DNA of 64,000 bases from Pseudomonas sp. UBA4617 (GTDB taxonomy: Bacteria; Pseudomonadota; Gammaproteobacteria; Pseudomonadales; Pseudomonadaceae). The stretch's first letter is position 1; every line of letters begins with the position of its first letter. The stretch covers positions 62,001-126,000 of the forward strand of contig NZ_DGIR01000002.1 of NCBI RefSeq assembly GCF_002386445.1. The letters run 5' to 3'. Positions 42,797-51,288 of the stretch are shown piece after piece. Made by a program: the position numbers and the translations under genes. The notes under the pieces are model-generated. The model saw only the letters and a list, made by a program, of their open reading frames with translations. It searched no databases and had not been told where the DNA came from.

Positions 42797-43438
42797 TCAG
42801 TCGGCGATCTCCACTGTAGCGGATGCCCGCAAGCGTTGGCGCACGGCCTGGCGCGCACGCGCCTGGCGTTGGCCGATGAGCGTGGCCCTGGCCAGGGCCA
42901 GGCCGTGTTCGCGTATGACCGAAGTATTATCACTTTGGTTCTGCGCCCCTTGCAGTTTTTCCCGGTTGGCCTCGTAAAACGCCTGTACTTCGTCCGCTCC
43001 GGGTGCGTCGATCGCAGTGAACAGGTCATACACCTGCTGCGCGGCCAGTTCGTACCGCGCGTAATCATTGTAATGTGACCGGTCGACGCCCGCCTCCGCC
43101 AGCCGCCGCTCGAAAACCGCCACACTGCCGGCCGCGGCCTCTATCTCGGCAACATGCGCCGACACTTGTTGCTCGCTGACGGTGATGCCAAGGCGCATTG
43201 CCTCCTGCCACAGCAGTTCCTTGTCGATCAGCTCGTTCAGGGCCTGGTCGCGCCAGCGCTTGTACAGGGTCGGGTTGCCGATGCTGGTCACCGCGCGGCC
43301 CCGAGCCTGCAGGTATACGCTGAAATAGCACTCCAGGCGCAGCAACCCGATCGCCACGCCATTGACCCGCGCCGCCGGCACATCGGCCCAGCTGGCCTTG
43401 GCCAGCACCTGCAACAGGCACAACAACAGCGTACGCAT
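42797..43438 (-). CDS. SurA-N-like chaperone/PPIase relative without PpiC domain
   Basis: A 213-residue exported protein. A signal-like start (MRTLLLCLLQVLAKASWA) precedes VARVNG-like text (DVPAARVNGVAIG), then the helical SurA N-terminal domain with ALNELIDKELLWQEAMRLGITVSEQQVSAHV and YARYELAAQQVYDLFT. The parvulin (PpiC) isomerase domain that normally follows is missing; only helices (YEANREKLQGAQ) remain, so it is likely a pure chaperone. GGAGG precedes ATG 43438. It ends the four-gene operon that starts at 46031. Confidence 0.75.
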   Translation of the reverse strand: MRTLLLCLLQVLAKASWADVPAARVNGVAIGLLRLECYFSVYLQARGRAVTSIGNPTLYKRWRDQALNELIDKELLWQEAMRLGITVSEQQVSAHVAEIEAAAGSVAVFERRLAEAGVDRSHYNDYARYELAAQQVYDLFTAIDAPGADEVQAFYEANREKLQGAQNQSDNTSVIREHGLALARATLIGQRQARARQAVRQRLRASATVEIAD

Positions 43439-43450
43439 GGCAACCTCCGC

Positions 43451-43678
43451 TCAAGGGTTGTCCGGCAGCGCCGGTACGGGGTGAACGCGGTGAACCGGGG
43501 CGCAGGCAGGGCCACCGCCGTCGCTGCCGATCGCCGGCACCGCTGGCTGCGGCGCCGGCAGCTGAGGCGCATGGCCCTGATGGGCGAACGCCACCGAGGC
43601 GAGGATCCACAGGCAAGCGCCCAGCACCAGCCAGTCGACACCGCGCATGCCCACGCGGCGGGAGGTTGCCTGGCTCAT
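43451..43678 (-). CDS. Small membrane-anchored protein, unknown
   Basis: A 75-residue protein with one hydrophobic segment (WLVLGACLWILASVAFA) that may be a signal or anchor, then a His- and Pro-rich tail (HQGHAPQLPAPQPAVP and HRVHPVPALPDNP) with one Cys. The His residues might bind metal. It overlaps the SCO gene by four bases (ATGA), so it is translated with it. I know no family for it. Confidence 0.68.
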   Translation of the reverse strand: MSQATSRRVGMRGVDWLVLGACLWILASVAFAHQGHAPQLPAPQPAVPAIGSDGGGPACAPVHRVHPVPALPDNP

Positions 43679-44343
43679 GGTTGCACCTCGTGGCGGTCGG
43701 CAATGGCCGTGCTTTTGACGTGTACCCGGCGGGCGCTGAGGCGGTTGAGTTCGTCGATCAGCACCGCCGGGTCGGTAACGCCGTAGTAACGCTTCCAGTG
43801 CCCGCTGCGCCCGTCACCCACCAGGATCAGTGGCGGATGCCGGCTGAGGTCGGCGCTGAAGCTGCCCAGGCCTTTGAGCGTTTCGCCGATGGCATACGGT
43901 GTGCCGGTCAGCCAGCTCCAGCCAGGGCCCTTCTGGAAGGTCCTGGCATAACGTTGCAAGCGCCTGGCGTCGTCGCGTTGCGGGTCGACGCTGATCGACA
44001 CCAACTGAATCTCCTGCCCTACCCGGCCACCCAGTTGCTCCTGGACCTTGCCCATGACCGCGGACACCACCGGGCACACCGTGGTGCAGCGGGTGTAGAT
44101 GAAGCCCATGACCACCAGATGCTCGCCGACCAGGTCTTGTTCCAGGCGCACCGGCATGCCGTCCTGGTTCAGCAGCGACACATCGGCAAAGCGTACGCTG
44201 GCCTTTTCCTCGCTGGCAGGCCGTGGCTGCGCGGCATGGCCGCCAGGTTCACTGTCGCCATGCGCCAGCGCCAGGCTGCTGGCCAGCGCCAGGGCCAGGG
44301 CCAGGGCCAGGGCCAATGTTCTGCAAGCGTGCCTGGTAGTCAT
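43675..44343 (-). CDS. SCO1/SenC-family thioredoxin-fold copper protein
   Basis: A 222-residue exported protein. Signal peptide has an unusual Ala-Leu run ending SLALAHG. The Sco signature is present: IYTRCTTVCPVVSAVM (CxxxC) and the third copper ligand His in SADLSRHPPLILVGD. SCO proteins insert copper into the CuA site of cytochrome oxidase or act as periplasmic thiol/peroxide redox proteins. No cytochrome oxidase gene is nearby, so a local client is possible, such as the propeller protein next to it. It overlaps the propeller gene by four bases. Confidence 0.93.
   Translation of the reverse strand: MTTRHACRTLALALALALALASSLALAHGDSEPGGHAAQPRPASEEKASVRFADVSLLNQDGMPVRLEQDLVGEHLVVMGFIYTRCTTVCPVVSAVMGKVQEQLGGRVGQEIQLVSISVDPQRDDARRLQRYARTFQKGPGWSWLTGTPYAIGETLKGLGSFSADLSRHPPLILVGDGRSGHWKRYYGVTDPAVLIDELNRLSARRVHVKSTAIADRHEVQP
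44281..44316 (-). repeat. Hexanucleotide tandem repeat in the SCO signal peptide
   Basis: Six GGCCAG-type hexamers run in a row (one with C at the first base, one ending in A), encoding the Leu-Ala run of the signal. The repeat keeps the frame when it gains or loses units, so it can change only signal length. Confidence 0.85.
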
Positions 44344-46031
44344 CGCGGATTCCTCGCGCCTGTCTGGGAAACCTTGGACGCTGCGGCCGGCGTGACGCGC
44401 AGGCTGGTGTAGTTTTCTTCGGCCGGCGCTTCGGCCACCTCGGTGCTGAAACAGTGGATGATCGGGGGCTGCTTGAGCAGGAAGGCCACGTCGAACTTGC
44501 CGGCGGCGGGCATCTTCACCGTCGAGCCGTACACACCCGGGGCCAACTCGCGCAGGCTGCGGTCGACGATGAGCGCGGCGCGGGCCTGGTGGCCACGGTT
44601 GTTGTAGCCGGACATCGGCGCATTCATGCCCTCGGTATAGAAGTAGGTGGTGTTGTCCACCGGGTTGACCACGAACACCGAGTTGCCATCGCGCGACACC
44701 ACCATGCCCTGGGCCAGCGGCAACTCGCCGGCCTGGCGTGGCGCCGCCGGGCCGGCCTCGAAACCCTGGATGATCGGTGTACGCCCTTCGCCCAGGCTGG
44801 CCAGGTTGATCATGCTTACTGTCGGTGCAGCCAGGCTGCGCACGTAGGCGTAGTTCTGGGTAAAGATCAGCTGGTACGGTTGTGCGGCCACCGGAATATG
44901 GTGGATCAGCTTGTCGGTACTGGCATCGATGACCAGCGCCTGGTTGCCCTGGCTATCGAGCACCATGCCGTAGCGCCCATCGTGGCTGAAGCGCATCAGA
45001 CCCAGGCCCTTTCCGGCCTGGACGGTGTGGCGCAGTTGCTGGCTGCGGGCATCGAGCACCCGCACGCTGCCCTCTTCGCCATCGACCACGTACACCGCCT
45101 GGGACAGCGCCGAATAGCTGACCGACAGCGGTTGCGGCCCCACCTTGAGGGTCTTGGCCAGGCGCATTTGCGGGATGTCGATGATGCTCAGCGTGCCACT
45201 GGCGCGGTTGCTGACGTAGGCAAAGTGCGAGTCGGCGCTGAAGGCGATTTCATGGTGCCCGCTGCCGGTGTTGAAGGTTTTCAGGGTGTTGCGCCCTGGC
45301 ACATCGATCACCGTGACACCGCCCTTGGCCGGGTCGCTGCTGTCGTTACCCACCCACAGCCGGTGCTGGTCCGGCTGCAGGGCCACGCGCAGCGGCTGGT
45401 CGCCGGCGTCCAGGTCGGCCACGCGGGAGAAGGTTTCGGTGTCGATCACCGAGACCTTGCCACGCTCGGGGATGGACACGAACACCTGCTTCTCGTCCCC
45501 GGTGGCCGCCCAATCCATGGGCCGTCCGGGCAACTCGATGCGGGCCAGGGTACTGGTCACGCCGCCCACCGACACCGTCGGGTCGATTACTGTCAGGCTG
45601 GCGTCCTGGTTCAGCATCAACAGGAAGTAGCTGTTCAGGTCGAGCAATGGCCTTGCGCCAATGCTGCTTTTGAGAAACAGCGCAACCCGGGCCTTGCAGC
45701 TGTGCTCACGGTTGCCCTGCGGGCCCGCCTGCGTCGGGTCGATCCACGCGCCCGGGGCCATGCCCGACAAGGGTTGGCCACTGGCCTGGTCGCTGACCTT
45801 GAAGCGGATGCTGGCGATGCTGCCCTCCTGTAACTCCCTTCCGGTCAGCGGCCTGGCCTCGAATTCCACGGTTACGCCGTCGCGGCTCAACCGGTGCAGG
45901 GCTTGCGGGTCGGCAGGTGCCTGCAACAGCTCGCGCGGGTCGCACCAGAGGCTTTCATAAGCCACTCCCAACGCAATCAGTGCGCCTCCAAGTGCCATCC
46001 CCAGGTAAGCAGGGCGTGGGTTCGTGTTCAT
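44340..46031 (-). CDS. Membrane-anchored YVTN-type beta-propeller protein
   Basis: A 563-residue exported protein with an N-terminal helix (YLGMALGGALIALGVAYESL) serving as anchor or signal, then a small domain (60-150, VTVEFEARPLTGRELQEGSIASIRFKVSD) like the YtkA/FixH beta-sandwich, and a seven-bladed propeller with many VIDT-type blades (VSVIDTETFSRVADLDAGDQPL, GVTVIDVPGRNTLKTFNTG). It resembles the cytochrome-d1/quinoprotein-associated propellers but has no CXXCH. GGAG precedes ATG 46031. It leads the operon with SCO, a small protein and a SurA-like protein. Function unknown; perhaps a scaffold or a metal or quinone enzyme. Confidence 0.75.
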   Translation of the reverse strand: MNTNPRPAYLGMALGGALIALGVAYESLWCDPRELLQAPADPQALHRLSRDGVTVEFEARPLTGRELQEGSIASIRFKVSDQASGQPLSGMAPGAWIDPTQAGPQGNREHSCKARVALFLKSSIGARPLLDLNSYFLLMLNQDASLTVIDPTVSVGGVTSTLARIELPGRPMDWAATGDEKQVFVSIPERGKVSVIDTETFSRVADLDAGDQPLRVALQPDQHRLWVGNDSSDPAKGGVTVIDVPGRNTLKTFNTGSGHHEIAFSADSHFAYVSNRASGTLSIIDIPQMRLAKTLKVGPQPLSVSYSALSQAVYVVDGEEGSVRVLDARSQQLRHTVQAGKGLGLMRFSHDGRYGMVLDSQGNQALVIDASTDKLIHHIPVAAQPYQLIFTQNYAYVRSLAAPTVSMINLASLGEGRTPIIQGFEAGPAAPRQAGELPLAQGMVVSRDGNSVFVVNPVDNTTYFYTEGMNAPMSGYNNRGHQARAALIVDRSLRELAPGVYGSTVKMPAAGKFDVAFLLKQPPIIHCFSTEVAEAPAEENYTSLRVTPAAASKVSQTGARNPR

Positions 46032-46527
46032 GCTCCTGCTCCTTCTCGATCTGCGCCCCATCAGCGCGTTGCCGCCTTCGGCCCGGCAACATGAAGCAGT
46101 TGTACAGTGGCCACACATGGCCATCGAACGGGCAGACCATGGCGCGGCTGCCACCGCCGGGCATCGGCACAGGCTTGCGCAGCGGCTGGCCAGGCCCGGC
46201 GTGGAGGGGCCTTGCAGGTGGGTGGGTAGGTCAGCTTGACTACCAGGCAGTCATTGGTGGCCGTCGATGACAGGATGGGACGTTTGTGTGGCATAGCCAT
46301 GCCGTACCTCCGGGACGCAGGATCTCTGCGTGGGGCCGGAGCAAGGTATATGCCACACGATAATTGCTTTGTTTTTCAACGCCTCAGCTCGGCAAGCGAA
46401 ACAGATTGGGGAGGATACCCCGGCGGTATTCCCCGAATCGGGGGGGGGCGGCAGTGATGGCAACGGGTCGCGGCTGGCACCGCTTCGCTTCCGTTACCAT
46501 CACCCTGTGCCGTTGCCCGCCTGCCCT
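46032..46527. promoter_or_regulatory. Intergenic region with CCCC/GGGG motif cluster
   Basis: This 496-base non-coding region precedes the propeller operon (start 46031). It holds GGGG-N6-CCCC (46408-46421) and CCCC-N6-GGGG (46431-46444), with the CCCC blocks preceded by AT; the last block is inside a run of nine or more G. The spacing resembles the two palindromes at 42718-42779. No short gene with a good start was found; small frames here have no ribosome binding site. Confidence 0.45.
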
Positions 46528-47292
46528 TCAGCCGACCAGGCCGCGTACGCAGAAGTACAGGATCGAAGGCCCCATCAGGCAACCCAGGCCGGTGTGGAAG
46601 GTAGCCGTCAGCGCGCCATACGGCACCAACCGCCGGTCCGTCGCCGCCAGCCCGGCGGTCACCCCGGACACGGTGCCCGCCAGGCCGCCGAACACCATCG
46701 CCGAGCGCGGGTTGTCCAGCGCCAGCAGCCGCGCCGAAACCGGGGTGAATACCATCACCAGAATCGCCTTGATCAGCCCGGTGGCAATCGACAGGGCCAT
46801 CACCTCCGAACTGGCGCCCAGCGCCGCGCCAGTCACCGGGCCGACGATATAGGTTACGGCACCGGCGCCGATGGTGGTCATGCTGACCGCATCGCGGTAG
46901 CCGAAGGCATAGGCCACCGCCGCACCGACGATGAACGGCAGCACCGTGCCCAGCAACAGCGCCAGCGCGCCGATCATGCCGGCCTTGCGAGCCTCGGTGG
47001 CCTGTACCTCGAAGGCCGTGGCGACAATGGCAAAGTCGCGCAGCATGGCCCCACCCATCAGGCCGATGCCGGAGAACAAAGCCACGTCGGCCAGGCCTTG
47101 CTGCCCGCCGGTAAGCGTGCCCCCCACCCACGCCAGCACCAGGCCGATGACGATGGCGATGGCCGAGCCATGCACGCGACCGAAGGTCAGGTACTTCGAC
47201 AGCAGCACCGATAGCCACATGATGCCGCCCACCAGCGCGAATGCAGTGATCAGGGCGTTATGTTGCAGCGCATTGGCAATGATCGGCCACAT
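46528..47292 (-). CDS. madM: Malonate transporter subunit MadM
   Basis: A 254-residue inner-membrane protein with about eight helices, starting MWPIIANALQHNALITAFAL and containing GRVHGSAIAIVIGLVLAWVGG and the conserved TIGAGAVTYIVGPVTGAALGAS. With MadL it forms a sodium-dependent malonate importer. It starts three bases after the madL stop. It ends the mdc-mad operon; the mdcR gene that usually follows is absent. Confidence 0.93.
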   Translation of the reverse strand: MWPIIANALQHNALITAFALVGGIMWLSVLLSKYLTFGRVHGSAIAIVIGLVLAWVGGTLTGGQQGLADVALFSGIGLMGGAMLRDFAIVATAFEVQATEARKAGMIGALALLLGTVLPFIVGAAVAYAFGYRDAVSMTTIGAGAVTYIVGPVTGAALGASSEVMALSIATGLIKAILVMVFTPVSARLLALDNPRSAMVFGGLAGTVSGVTAGLAATDRRLVPYGALTATFHTGLGCLMGPSILYFCVRGLVG

Positions 47293-47294
47293 GA

Positions 47295-47714
47295 TCAACG
47301 CCCTCCCGCAGGGGCGGCCTGCACGTTGCTTTCGGGCCCGGGTTCTGTCGGCAGTGGGGCACCACGATGGCTGCGGCTGATCACCGCGATGGTCGCGCCG
47401 CACACCAGTACTGCGCCTACCGCTGCCAACAGCGCTACCGGCCCGCCGTGCAGGGCGGTGACCACGTTCTGCTGGGCCGCCATGGCCACCACCACCGGGA
47501 TGTACATGGCGCCCCAGAAGCCCACGCCGAATTCGCATTCCTTGCTCATGCCACCGTTGCGGTGCATGTACAGGCGCGCGCAAATCAGCAGGATCATGGC
47601 GATGCCGACCCCGCCCACATTGGATTTGACACCCAGCAGCACGCCCAGGAAGTCGCCGACGATGACGCCGGCAAGCGTGCAGACCGCCAGCAGAGCCACA
47701 CCATAGATAATCAT
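47295..47714 (-). CDS. madL: Malonate transporter subunit MadL
   Basis: A 139-residue protein with four helices, MIIYGVALLAVCTLAGVIVGDFLG at the start and the KSNVGGVGIAMILLICAR segment, typical MadL. Acts with MadM to bring malonate into the cell for the decarboxylase. AANAANAA sequences overlap its start region, suggesting Crc/Hfq control of uptake. Confidence 0.93.
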   Translation of the reverse strand: MIIYGVALLAVCTLAGVIVGDFLGVLLGVKSNVGGVGIAMILLICARLYMHRNGGMSKECEFGVGFWGAMYIPVVVAMAAQQNVVTALHGGPVALLAAVGAVLVCGATIAVISRSHRGAPLPTEPGPESNVQAAPAGGR

Positions 47715-47753
47715 TGTTATTGTCCTCAGGTAGTGTCGAAGTTGCTTGTTGTT
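47714..47753 (-). promoter_or_regulatory. Two Crc/Hfq CA motifs at madL
   Basis: Minus-strand AACAACAA (47753-47746) and AATAACAA (47721-47714, running into the ATG) both fit AANAANAA and would be bound before and over the madL start. The 110-base gap to mdcH has no other clear signal. Confidence 0.55.
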
Positions 47754-47825
47754 GTCCTTGGTGAACCCACGTGCACGGCATTGCCTATTTGCGGGCCCAC
47801 GTCGGCCGCCGCCAGGCAGCTGCCC

Positions 47826-48746
47826 TCATCGATCGTCGGCCACCCCCTGGCGCAATAGCGCATCCAGGCTGTCCCAACGGCTGCCTTCGACGGTCATCAC
47901 CCGGCCCTGTACGAACACCGGCCTGGCCAGCCCGCTGAGTACACTGCCGGGCGGCATTTCCAGATGCAGGCGCACGCCGCGCTCATAGGCGTTGCGCAAC
48001 GTACCGCGCCAGTCGACCAGCCGCGCCATGTTGCCGGCCAGGTCGTCGCGCAGGTGCTGTGGGTCGCACACCGGGCGTGCGCTGCTGCCACTGAGATAGC
48101 GGATGCGTGGGTGCCGCAGTTCTACCGTGGCGAACGCACGGGCCAGTTCCGCCGCGGGGCCCGCCAGCAGCGGGCAATGCGACGGCACGCTGACCGCCAA
48201 CCGCCGGGCCATGCCCTGCCCTAGCCGACGCGCCTGGTCAGCCACGGCAGCCATCGCCGAGTCGCTTCCCGCGATGACGATCTGAGTGTCGCTGTTGAGA
48301 TTGGCCACATAGACCTCGCCGCCCACCGTCATCAGCAGGCGCTCCACGCCGGCCAGGTCCAGGCCACTGAGGGCAGTCATGCCATAACCTTGCGGATAGG
48401 CGCGCTGCATCAGCTCGCCGCGCAGGGCAACCAAGCGCACGGCGTCGGCAAAATCCAGGGCGCCTGCCGTGACTGCCGCGGGGTAAGCACCAATCGACAA
48501 GCCCGCCACATAGTCCGGCGCAGGGCTCCGTTGCATCAGCCAGCGTGCCCAGGCCACGCCAGCCAGCAGCAGGCACAACTGCACCGCACGGGTCGTCTGC
48601 AGCGACTGCTGGCTGTCCAGCGCCAGCGCCTGCTGGCCGAGGATGTCGCTGGCCTCTTCGAGCAATCGCCCGGCACCCTCAGGCAAACGCTGCAGCATGC
48701 CCACCTGCTGTGCGCCCTGGCCAGGGAAGGCAAACAGGCTGCTCAT
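47826..48746 (-). CDS. mdcH: Malonyl-CoA:ACP transacylase of malonate decarboxylase
   Basis: A 306-residue acyltransferase that charges the MdcC carrier with malonyl by using malonyl-CoA, replacing the initial acetyl group. It has the FabD-like N-terminus LFAFPGQGAQQVGM, nucleophile elbow GLSIGAYPA (Ser), and PSHCPLLAGPAAEL near the active His. The frame opens earlier, but ATG 48746 starts with the normal motif and overlaps mdcG by four bases. Confidence 0.93.
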   Translation of the reverse strand: MSSLFAFPGQGAQQVGMLQRLPEGAGRLLEEASDILGQQALALDSQQSLQTTRAVQLCLLLAGVAWARWLMQRSPAPDYVAGLSIGAYPAAVTAGALDFADAVRLVALRGELMQRAYPQGYGMTALSGLDLAGVERLLMTVGGEVYVANLNSDTQIVIAGSDSAMAAVADQARRLGQGMARRLAVSVPSHCPLLAGPAAELARAFATVELRHPRIRYLSGSSARPVCDPQHLRDDLAGNMARLVDWRGTLRNAYERGVRLHLEMPPGSVLSGLARPVFVQGRVMTVEGSRWDSLDALLRQGVADDR

Positions 48747-49357
48747 GCGGCACGCTCCAGGGCTGCCCATGGGTCGCTGACCAGGCGTGGCCCCTGCGCC
48801 GCCCTGAGCAGCACGCGGCGGCCCAGGCCAGCCCACTCGCGCAAGGCGATGCCGCCCGCCGGCGTTTCCAGCTGCACATCGATACGGCACGGTGCGCAAT
48901 CGAGAGCATCCAGCAGCTCCCGCGCCTGCGCACGGGGTAGCGGTTGGGGCGTATACAGCAACAAGTCGAGGTCGCTGGCGGCGTGGACGACTTGGCTACC
49001 GCTGGCAATCTGGTAGCCGACCGCGCCGGTAGGCCCCCAGGCCAGGCCGCTGGCGTCCAGTAACGGGGTGACCGAGACCAAAGCCTGCAAGGCAGGCCAA
49101 CGGCTTTGTGCTTGCCAGCGCAGTGCTTCGGGGCCTTGTCGACGCTGAATATCCGCCAGGCGCATCATTGCCGCCAGGCGCCGCGCCCGGCCCTGGCCGC
49201 GTAGCCCCACCGCCACCCAGCCGGCGTTACCGATGGCTCGACGCACCACCACCGGCTGGCCGTCGAGCAATACGTCTCGCGCCCATGGCGGGGCATCGCC
49301 AGGCAGGCCCGAGGCAGGCATCCCCCAGAGCAGGTCGTGCGGCCTTGGCGCGTTCAT
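48743..49357 (-). CDS. mdcG: Phosphoribosyl-dephospho-CoA transferase (holo-MdcC synthase)
   Basis: A 204-residue transferase that attaches the 2'-(5''-triphosphoribosyl)-3'-dephospho-CoA made by MdcB to a serine of MdcC. It has the nucleotidyltransferase-like Asp pair in ASDLDLLLYTP, and starts MNAPRPHDLLWGMP, as in P. putida MdcG. It begins one base after the mdcE stop. Confidence 0.92.
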   Translation of the reverse strand: MNAPRPHDLLWGMPASGLPGDAPPWARDVLLDGQPVVVRRAIGNAGWVAVGLRGQGRARRLAAMMRLADIQRRQGPEALRWQAQSRWPALQALVSVTPLLDASGLAWGPTGAVGYQIASGSQVVHAASDLDLLLYTPQPLPRAQARELLDALDCAPCRIDVQLETPAGGIALREWAGLGRRVLLRAAQGPRLVSDPWAALERAA

Positions 49358-49358
49358 C

Positions 49359-50150
49359 TCAAACGCCCTGCCATTGCTGGCGCAGCTGTTCGCGTACCTG
49401 GCGCGAGGCGCTGCGGTGCTCACCCACCAGCCGCGATGACAAATCAGTCGAGGCGCCGATATCCCGCACGGCTTCGGCCAGGCAGGCGCGCACATTGGCA
49501 ATGTCGGCGGCGCTCGGTGCCGCGGCATCCGCTACTGCCAACCGACGCCACAGCAAGCCGAGGGACGCGTAGCTGGCCAGGTCGTAGGCCATGGGTGGCA
49601 CCTCGGCAGCCAGCGCCTCCAGTTGCTCGACACTGCGCAGGGTGATCCGCGCTGCCGCCGCCTTGCCCATGGCGTGCACCATGACCCCGGCATCGTCCAG
49701 GGCGATCAGGCGCTGGGCCTGGTAGCCGTGGGCCAGGAAGGCACCGGACATGGCCTTGCCGACCAGCAGGCCGATCACTGGGTGCCCGGCCAGGCGTGCC
49801 TGGGCATAGGCCTGCACCGCGGCCGCCAGCGCCTGGTGTATGCCCAGCGCCTCCTCGCGGCGGCCATAGGCCTGGCTGGGCACGTCGATCACGGCGACGA
49901 TAGCCCGCTTCTGACTGTCACGGTCAGCCTCGACTGCCTGGCTCACAGCCTTGGCCAGGCCCCAGCCCTCCAACAAGCCGACTTCGCCCGAACGGGCCCG
50001 GGGGAAAGGATTGTCGGCATCCGGCACTACGGCAATGAAGCGCGCCAGGCGGTTATCCAGTTCACCGTCGACTACTCGCAACGACGCCGGGTAGCCCGGC
50101 AAGGCGGGCCCGCCGGCCAGGCCCGGCAGCCAGTTCAAGGCTCGGTTCAT
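49359..50150 (-). CDS. mdcE: Malonate decarboxylase gamma subunit
   Basis: A 263-residue carboxyltransferase-fold subunit. With MdcD it removes CO2 from malonyl-S-carrier to give acetyl-S-carrier. The crotonase-like centre GKAMSGAFLAHGYQAQRLIALDDAGVMVHAMG is seen in the middle. The gene starts four bases inside the end of mdcD and ends one base before mdcG. It is cytoplasmic. Confidence 0.93.
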   Translation of the reverse strand: MNRALNWLPGLAGGPALPGYPASLRVVDGELDNRLARFIAVVPDADNPFPRARSGEVGLLEGWGLAKAVSQAVEADRDSQKRAIVAVIDVPSQAYGRREEALGIHQALAAAVQAYAQARLAGHPVIGLLVGKAMSGAFLAHGYQAQRLIALDDAGVMVHAMGKAAAARITLRSVEQLEALAAEVPPMAYDLASYASLGLLWRRLAVADAAAPSAADIANVRACLAEAVRDIGASTDLSSRLVGEHRSASRQVREQLRQQWQGV

Positions 50151-50995
50151 TTGCTTTCTCCTTGGTAGAGGGCGCGTACAGCGGTGGCGTCCAGTTGCGG
50201 GCAGGCAACACCCAGCCGCGCCAGGCGCCCAAGGAACCAGTCGTACTGGCTGGCACGCTCCCTGGAAGGCTCGTCGAGCAGTTGCAGCAAGCGTTCGCGC
50301 AGGGCCTCGATGTCATCGGTCATGTAGCCATCCGCCAGCCCGCTGGCATGACGCTGCTCACCACCGGTCAGGCCCCAGATCAGCGGTCGGTCCCTGGCGT
50401 CGTACTCGGCGATGCCGGCCTCCTGTTCGATCACCTGGGGGCCGTTGAGGCCCAGGCGCGCCTCACGGGTAACCAGCAAATGGCTGCACAGGCCAGCGGC
50501 GATGGCCATGCCGCCGAAACAGCCGACCGAGCCTGCGACCAAGCCGATCACCGGCTGCCATTCGCGCAGTTCGACGATCGCCGCCTGGATCTCGGCAATC
50601 GCGGCCAGCCCCAGGTTGGCTTCCTGCAGGCGCACACCGCCGGTTTCCAGCAACAACACGGCACAGGTGGGGATGCCGTTGCGGTTGTCTTCGCTGGCCA
50701 GTTCCAGCGCACCCGCGATCTTGGCCCCGCCCACCTCGCCCATGCTGCCCCCCTGGAAGCCGCCTTCGATGGCCGCGACCACGGCGCTGCGCCCGTTCAG
50801 CCGCCCCTTGGCGATGATCACGCCATCGTCGGCCTGCGGCACGATGCCCTGGCGTGGCAGCCAAGGCGACATCAACCGGTCGAACGGCCCCAGCAGCTCG
50901 CGGAAAGTGCCGGGGTCGAGCAAGGCGCGGGCACGCTGGCGGGCGCCCAGTTCGACAAAGCTGCGGCTGCGCAGCAAGCGTGCAGTGTCAGTCAT
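50147..50995 (-). CDS. mdcD: Malonate decarboxylase beta subunit
   Basis: A 282-residue carboxyltransferase-fold protein related to acetyl-CoA carboxylase subunits, with the oxyanion motif GGFQGGSMGEVGGAKIAGALE and SVGCFGGMAIAAG. It forms the decarboxylating pair with MdcE. ATG 50995 overlaps mdcC by 8 bases; the frame opens earlier but without a ribosome binding site. Confidence 0.94.
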   Translation of the reverse strand: MTDTARLLRSRSFVELGARQRARALLDPGTFRELLGPFDRLMSPWLPRQGIVPQADDGVIIAKGRLNGRSAVVAAIEGGFQGGSMGEVGGAKIAGALELASEDNRNGIPTCAVLLLETGGVRLQEANLGLAAIAEIQAAIVELREWQPVIGLVAGSVGCFGGMAIAAGLCSHLLVTREARLGLNGPQVIEQEAGIAEYDARDRPLIWGLTGGEQRHASGLADGYMTDDIEALRERLLQLLDEPSRERASQYDWFLGRLARLGVACPQLDATAVRALYQGESK

Positions 50996-51287
50996 GGGCA
51001 ATCTCCTCGAAGCCTTGTTCCAGGCGCAGGCGGACCACGCCTGGAGTAGCGCCGAAATCATGGATGGCGATATTCATGGCCGGCCAGGTGTGGCCTTCGA
51101 ACAGGCGCTGGAACAACTGCGTCCAGCGGGCACCGCTACCGTTGACCGAGGTCACCACCTGGACCTGCAAGGTGCCGGCGGTACCAGGTTCGATCAGTAC
51201 TTCGAGGTCGCCAGAGCTGACGCAACCCACCAGCGAGCGTCCACGGCCCGGCTCGGCGGCGGGGAATTGAAAGGTCAGGGTTTCCAT
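50988..51287 (-). CDS. mdcC: Malonate decarboxylase acyl carrier protein (delta)
   Basis: A 99-residue carrier. Ser25 in GCVSSGDLEVLIEP is the expected attachment site for the phosphoribosyl-dephospho-CoA group, the same position as in Klebsiella MdcC. It shuttles acetyl and malonyl between MdcA, MdcH and MdcDE. It starts one base after mdcB stops and overlaps mdcD. Confidence 0.92.
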   Translation of the reverse strand: METLTFQFPAAEPGRGRSLVGCVSSGDLEVLIEPGTAGTLQVQVVTSVNGSGARWTQLFQRLFEGHTWPAMNIAIHDFGATPGVVRLRLEQGFEEIAHD

Positions 51288-51288
51288 G

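Noticed and set aside
44281..44316. Possible CRISPR-like repeat
   Set aside because: Units are six bases without spacers and lie in a signal peptide; it is a simple tandem repeat.
46236..46457. Short plus-strand frame in the 496-base intergenic region
   Set aside because: No ribosome binding site, no domain, and it covers the G/C palindrome cluster.
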